Shown here: positions 63,971 through 64,000 of the stretch, piece by piece
How the letters are laid out: each line of letters opens with the position of its first letter
Position numbering within the stretch: the stretch's first letter is position 1
Assembly: GCA_905116865.2 (NCBI GenBank)
Contig: CAJHNH020001143.1
Span: 1 to 64,000 of the forward strand
DNA: 64,000 nucleotides
Source: Candidula unifasciata
Lineage: Eukaryota; Mollusca; Gastropoda; Stylommatophora; Geomitridae
Reading direction: 5' to 3'
Translations under genes and position numbers: made by a program
Notes under the pieces: generated by a model
Databases searched by the model: none
Told to the model about the DNA's origin: nothing
What the model saw: only the letters and a program-made list of their open reading frames with translations

Positions 63971-64000
63971 CTGGAATATAATTATCACAGACATTTTAGT

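Overview
This is a eukaryotic (animal) genomic window: multi-exon genes with GT-AG introns, polyadenylation signals, many non-LTR retrotransposon 3' ends, tRNA-headed SINEs, hAT-type MITEs and kilobases of micro- and minisatellite. The mix (LINE tails of GAA, ATG or TAAC units, GATA/GACA/CTT arrays, an Aven gene beside EGF-repeat exons) suggests a lophotrochozoan, probably a gastropod mollusc. That placement is inference; no sequence comparison was run.

Host genes. (1) Plus strand, 25.2-56.6 kb: seven internal exons and a terminal exon, all joined in phase 1, encode nine EGF-like modules, a Ser/Thr/Asn-rich stalk, one transmembrane helix and a short cytoplasmic tail. The stop codon at 56634-56636 overlaps an AATAAA signal. 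(2) Plus strand, 0.9-21 kb: four exon-like segments (927-1012, 1168-1320, about 12946-13070, 20829-20956). They may be the N-terminal ectodomain of the same gene or belong to another gene; the link to the EGF exons is not closed. (3) Minus strand, 3.0-6.7 kb: three phase-compatible exons of an unrecognised, probably extracellular protein with three N-glycosylation sequons. It sits between the plus-strand exons. (4) Minus strand, 58.2-64.0 kb: four exons of the cell-death regulator Aven, running off the right edge at its 5' end. Two of them carry apparent +1 frameshifts. Genes 1 and 4 converge tail to tail 1.6 kb apart.

Repeats fill most of the rest. 1.5-25 kb: LINE 3' fragments (some with RNase H), three SINE families (called A, B and C here), and GATA, CTT, GTTA, CT and poly-G arrays. 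26-47 kb (introns of the EGF gene): RTE-like and other LINE ends, a 15-bp minisatellite of 2.4 kb, a 1.1-kb compound AG/GACA/GACG/GATA array, a hAT MITE with a perfect 8-bp target duplication, a 410-bp foldback element and a 51-bp minisatellite. 47.7-56.0 kb: the last intron is almost entirely a 39-bp array (2.2 kb) followed by a 21-bp array (5.7 kb).

No bacterial operon, CRISPR array, rRNA or convincing functional tRNA gene was seen. The strongest structural theme is that several long microsatellites begin exactly at the 3' tails of LINE or SINE copies, and shorter unexpanded tails of the same elements occur elsewhere in the window.
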